NCBI GenBank assembly: GCA_025618425.1
Contig: CM046841.1
Coordinates: 12,059,144-12,123,143 of the forward strand
Source: Heliocidaris tuberculata
Lineage: Eukaryota > Echinodermata > Echinoidea > Camarodonta > Echinometridae
Length of the DNA: 64,000 nt
Direction of reading: 5' to 3'
In this document: one piece after another, positions 63,805 to 64,000 of the stretch
Numbering within the stretch: position 1 is the first letter of the stretch
Layout: each line of letters opens with the position of its first letter
Position numbers and translations under genes: made by a program
Notes under the pieces: generated by a model
Database searches by the model: none
What the model saw: the letters and a program-made list of their open reading frames with translations, nothing else
What the model was told of the DNA's origin: nothing

Positions 63805-64000
63805 CATCGACTGAGCAGATGTCAGCGGAGCAGTTGTCGCGGAGGAATTATCGCTCGATCGCATCAAATGTCGACGGAGCAATTGTCGCAGAAGCAATTG
63901 TCACATATATTCATTTTTTATCAACAGAGCAATTGTCGCGGAGCAACTGTCGCTCGATCGGAGCAAATGTCGGCGGAGCAATTGTCGCATATATTCATTT
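63805..64000. repeat. Satellite-like tandem repeat, runs off right edge
   Basis: Monomers of the type GGAGCAATTGTCG and GATCGGAGCAAATGTCG, 12-16 bp each, grouped into a longer unit marked by CATATATTCATTT, which recurs 84 bp apart (63904, 63988). GCTCGATCG recurs 99 bp apart. Confidence 0.85.

Noticed and set aside
63845..64000. CRISPR array
   Set aside because: Repeats are contiguous monomers without unique spacers and the sequence is eukaryotic.

Overview
The window looks like AT-rich chromosomal DNA of a marine invertebrate animal. An echinoderm or related deuterostome is my best guess. The evidence is indirect: introns with GT/AG borders, animal LINE families (CR1/L2 type, Tx1/L1 type and restriction-like-endonuclease type), a tRNA-derived SINE with a body typical of sea-urchin-like SINEs, hAT-type elements with CAGGGGCG ends and G-tracts, and many TA, ATT and CA microsatellites. 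There are no operons. A 500-base run of N at 46582-47081 is an assembly gap.

The only host genes I can support lie on the minus strand between 0.5 and 38 kb. They form a tandem cluster of small single-pass receptors, lettered A to D from right to left. Each is built from a signal-peptide exon, one 270-nt WSC (cysteine-rich, carbohydrate-binding type) exon with phase 1-1 borders, optional 30-nt mini-exons, and a transmembrane/tail exon. Paralogue D has its signal exon at 571-706 and continues off the left edge. Paralogue C has signal exon 16414-16543, WSC exon 15395-15664 and TM exon 11940-12022. Paralogue B has signal exon 32008-32131, WSC exon 29865-30134, two mini-exons and a TM/tail exon at 27035-27504 carrying two in-frame stops. 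Paralogue A has only its TM/tail exon (37278-37753), an intact cytoplasmic tail with several YxxP-type tyrosine motifs. Signal exons recur every 15.6-15.8 kb, which points to tandem duplication.

Almost everything else is mobile DNA, much of it nested. At 4-5.8 kb a decayed LINE holds a TTAA-flanked foldback element. At 6.9-10.1 kb a decayed LINE with a restriction-like endonuclease sits between the arms of a foldback repeat. At 20.5-25.1 kb one decayed LINE is split by a 1284-bp inverted-repeat element with a 9-bp target duplication that carries a RecQ-like helicase fragment, then by a Tx1/L1-type LINE tail, then by a short inverted-repeat element. At 38.1-46.6 kb a LINE with a 2A-like motif is split by a nearly complete CR1-type LINE (esterase ORF1; PHD finger, endonuclease and reverse transcriptase in ORF2, no internal stops) and by a GGGGGGTGATTCAC-ended element.

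From 47 to 62.4 kb the sequence is a tandemly duplicated repeat block filled with non-autonomous hAT-like elements, two with perfect 8-bp target duplications, a TTAA element, a TTA-flanked composite element, degenerate GATAAGTGCCC arrays and a recurring CTCGCT-type motif. The last 200 bases enter a satellite built on GGAGCAATTGTCG.

The most interesting signals are the WSC/YxxP receptor cluster and the helicase-carrying element at 20907-22190.
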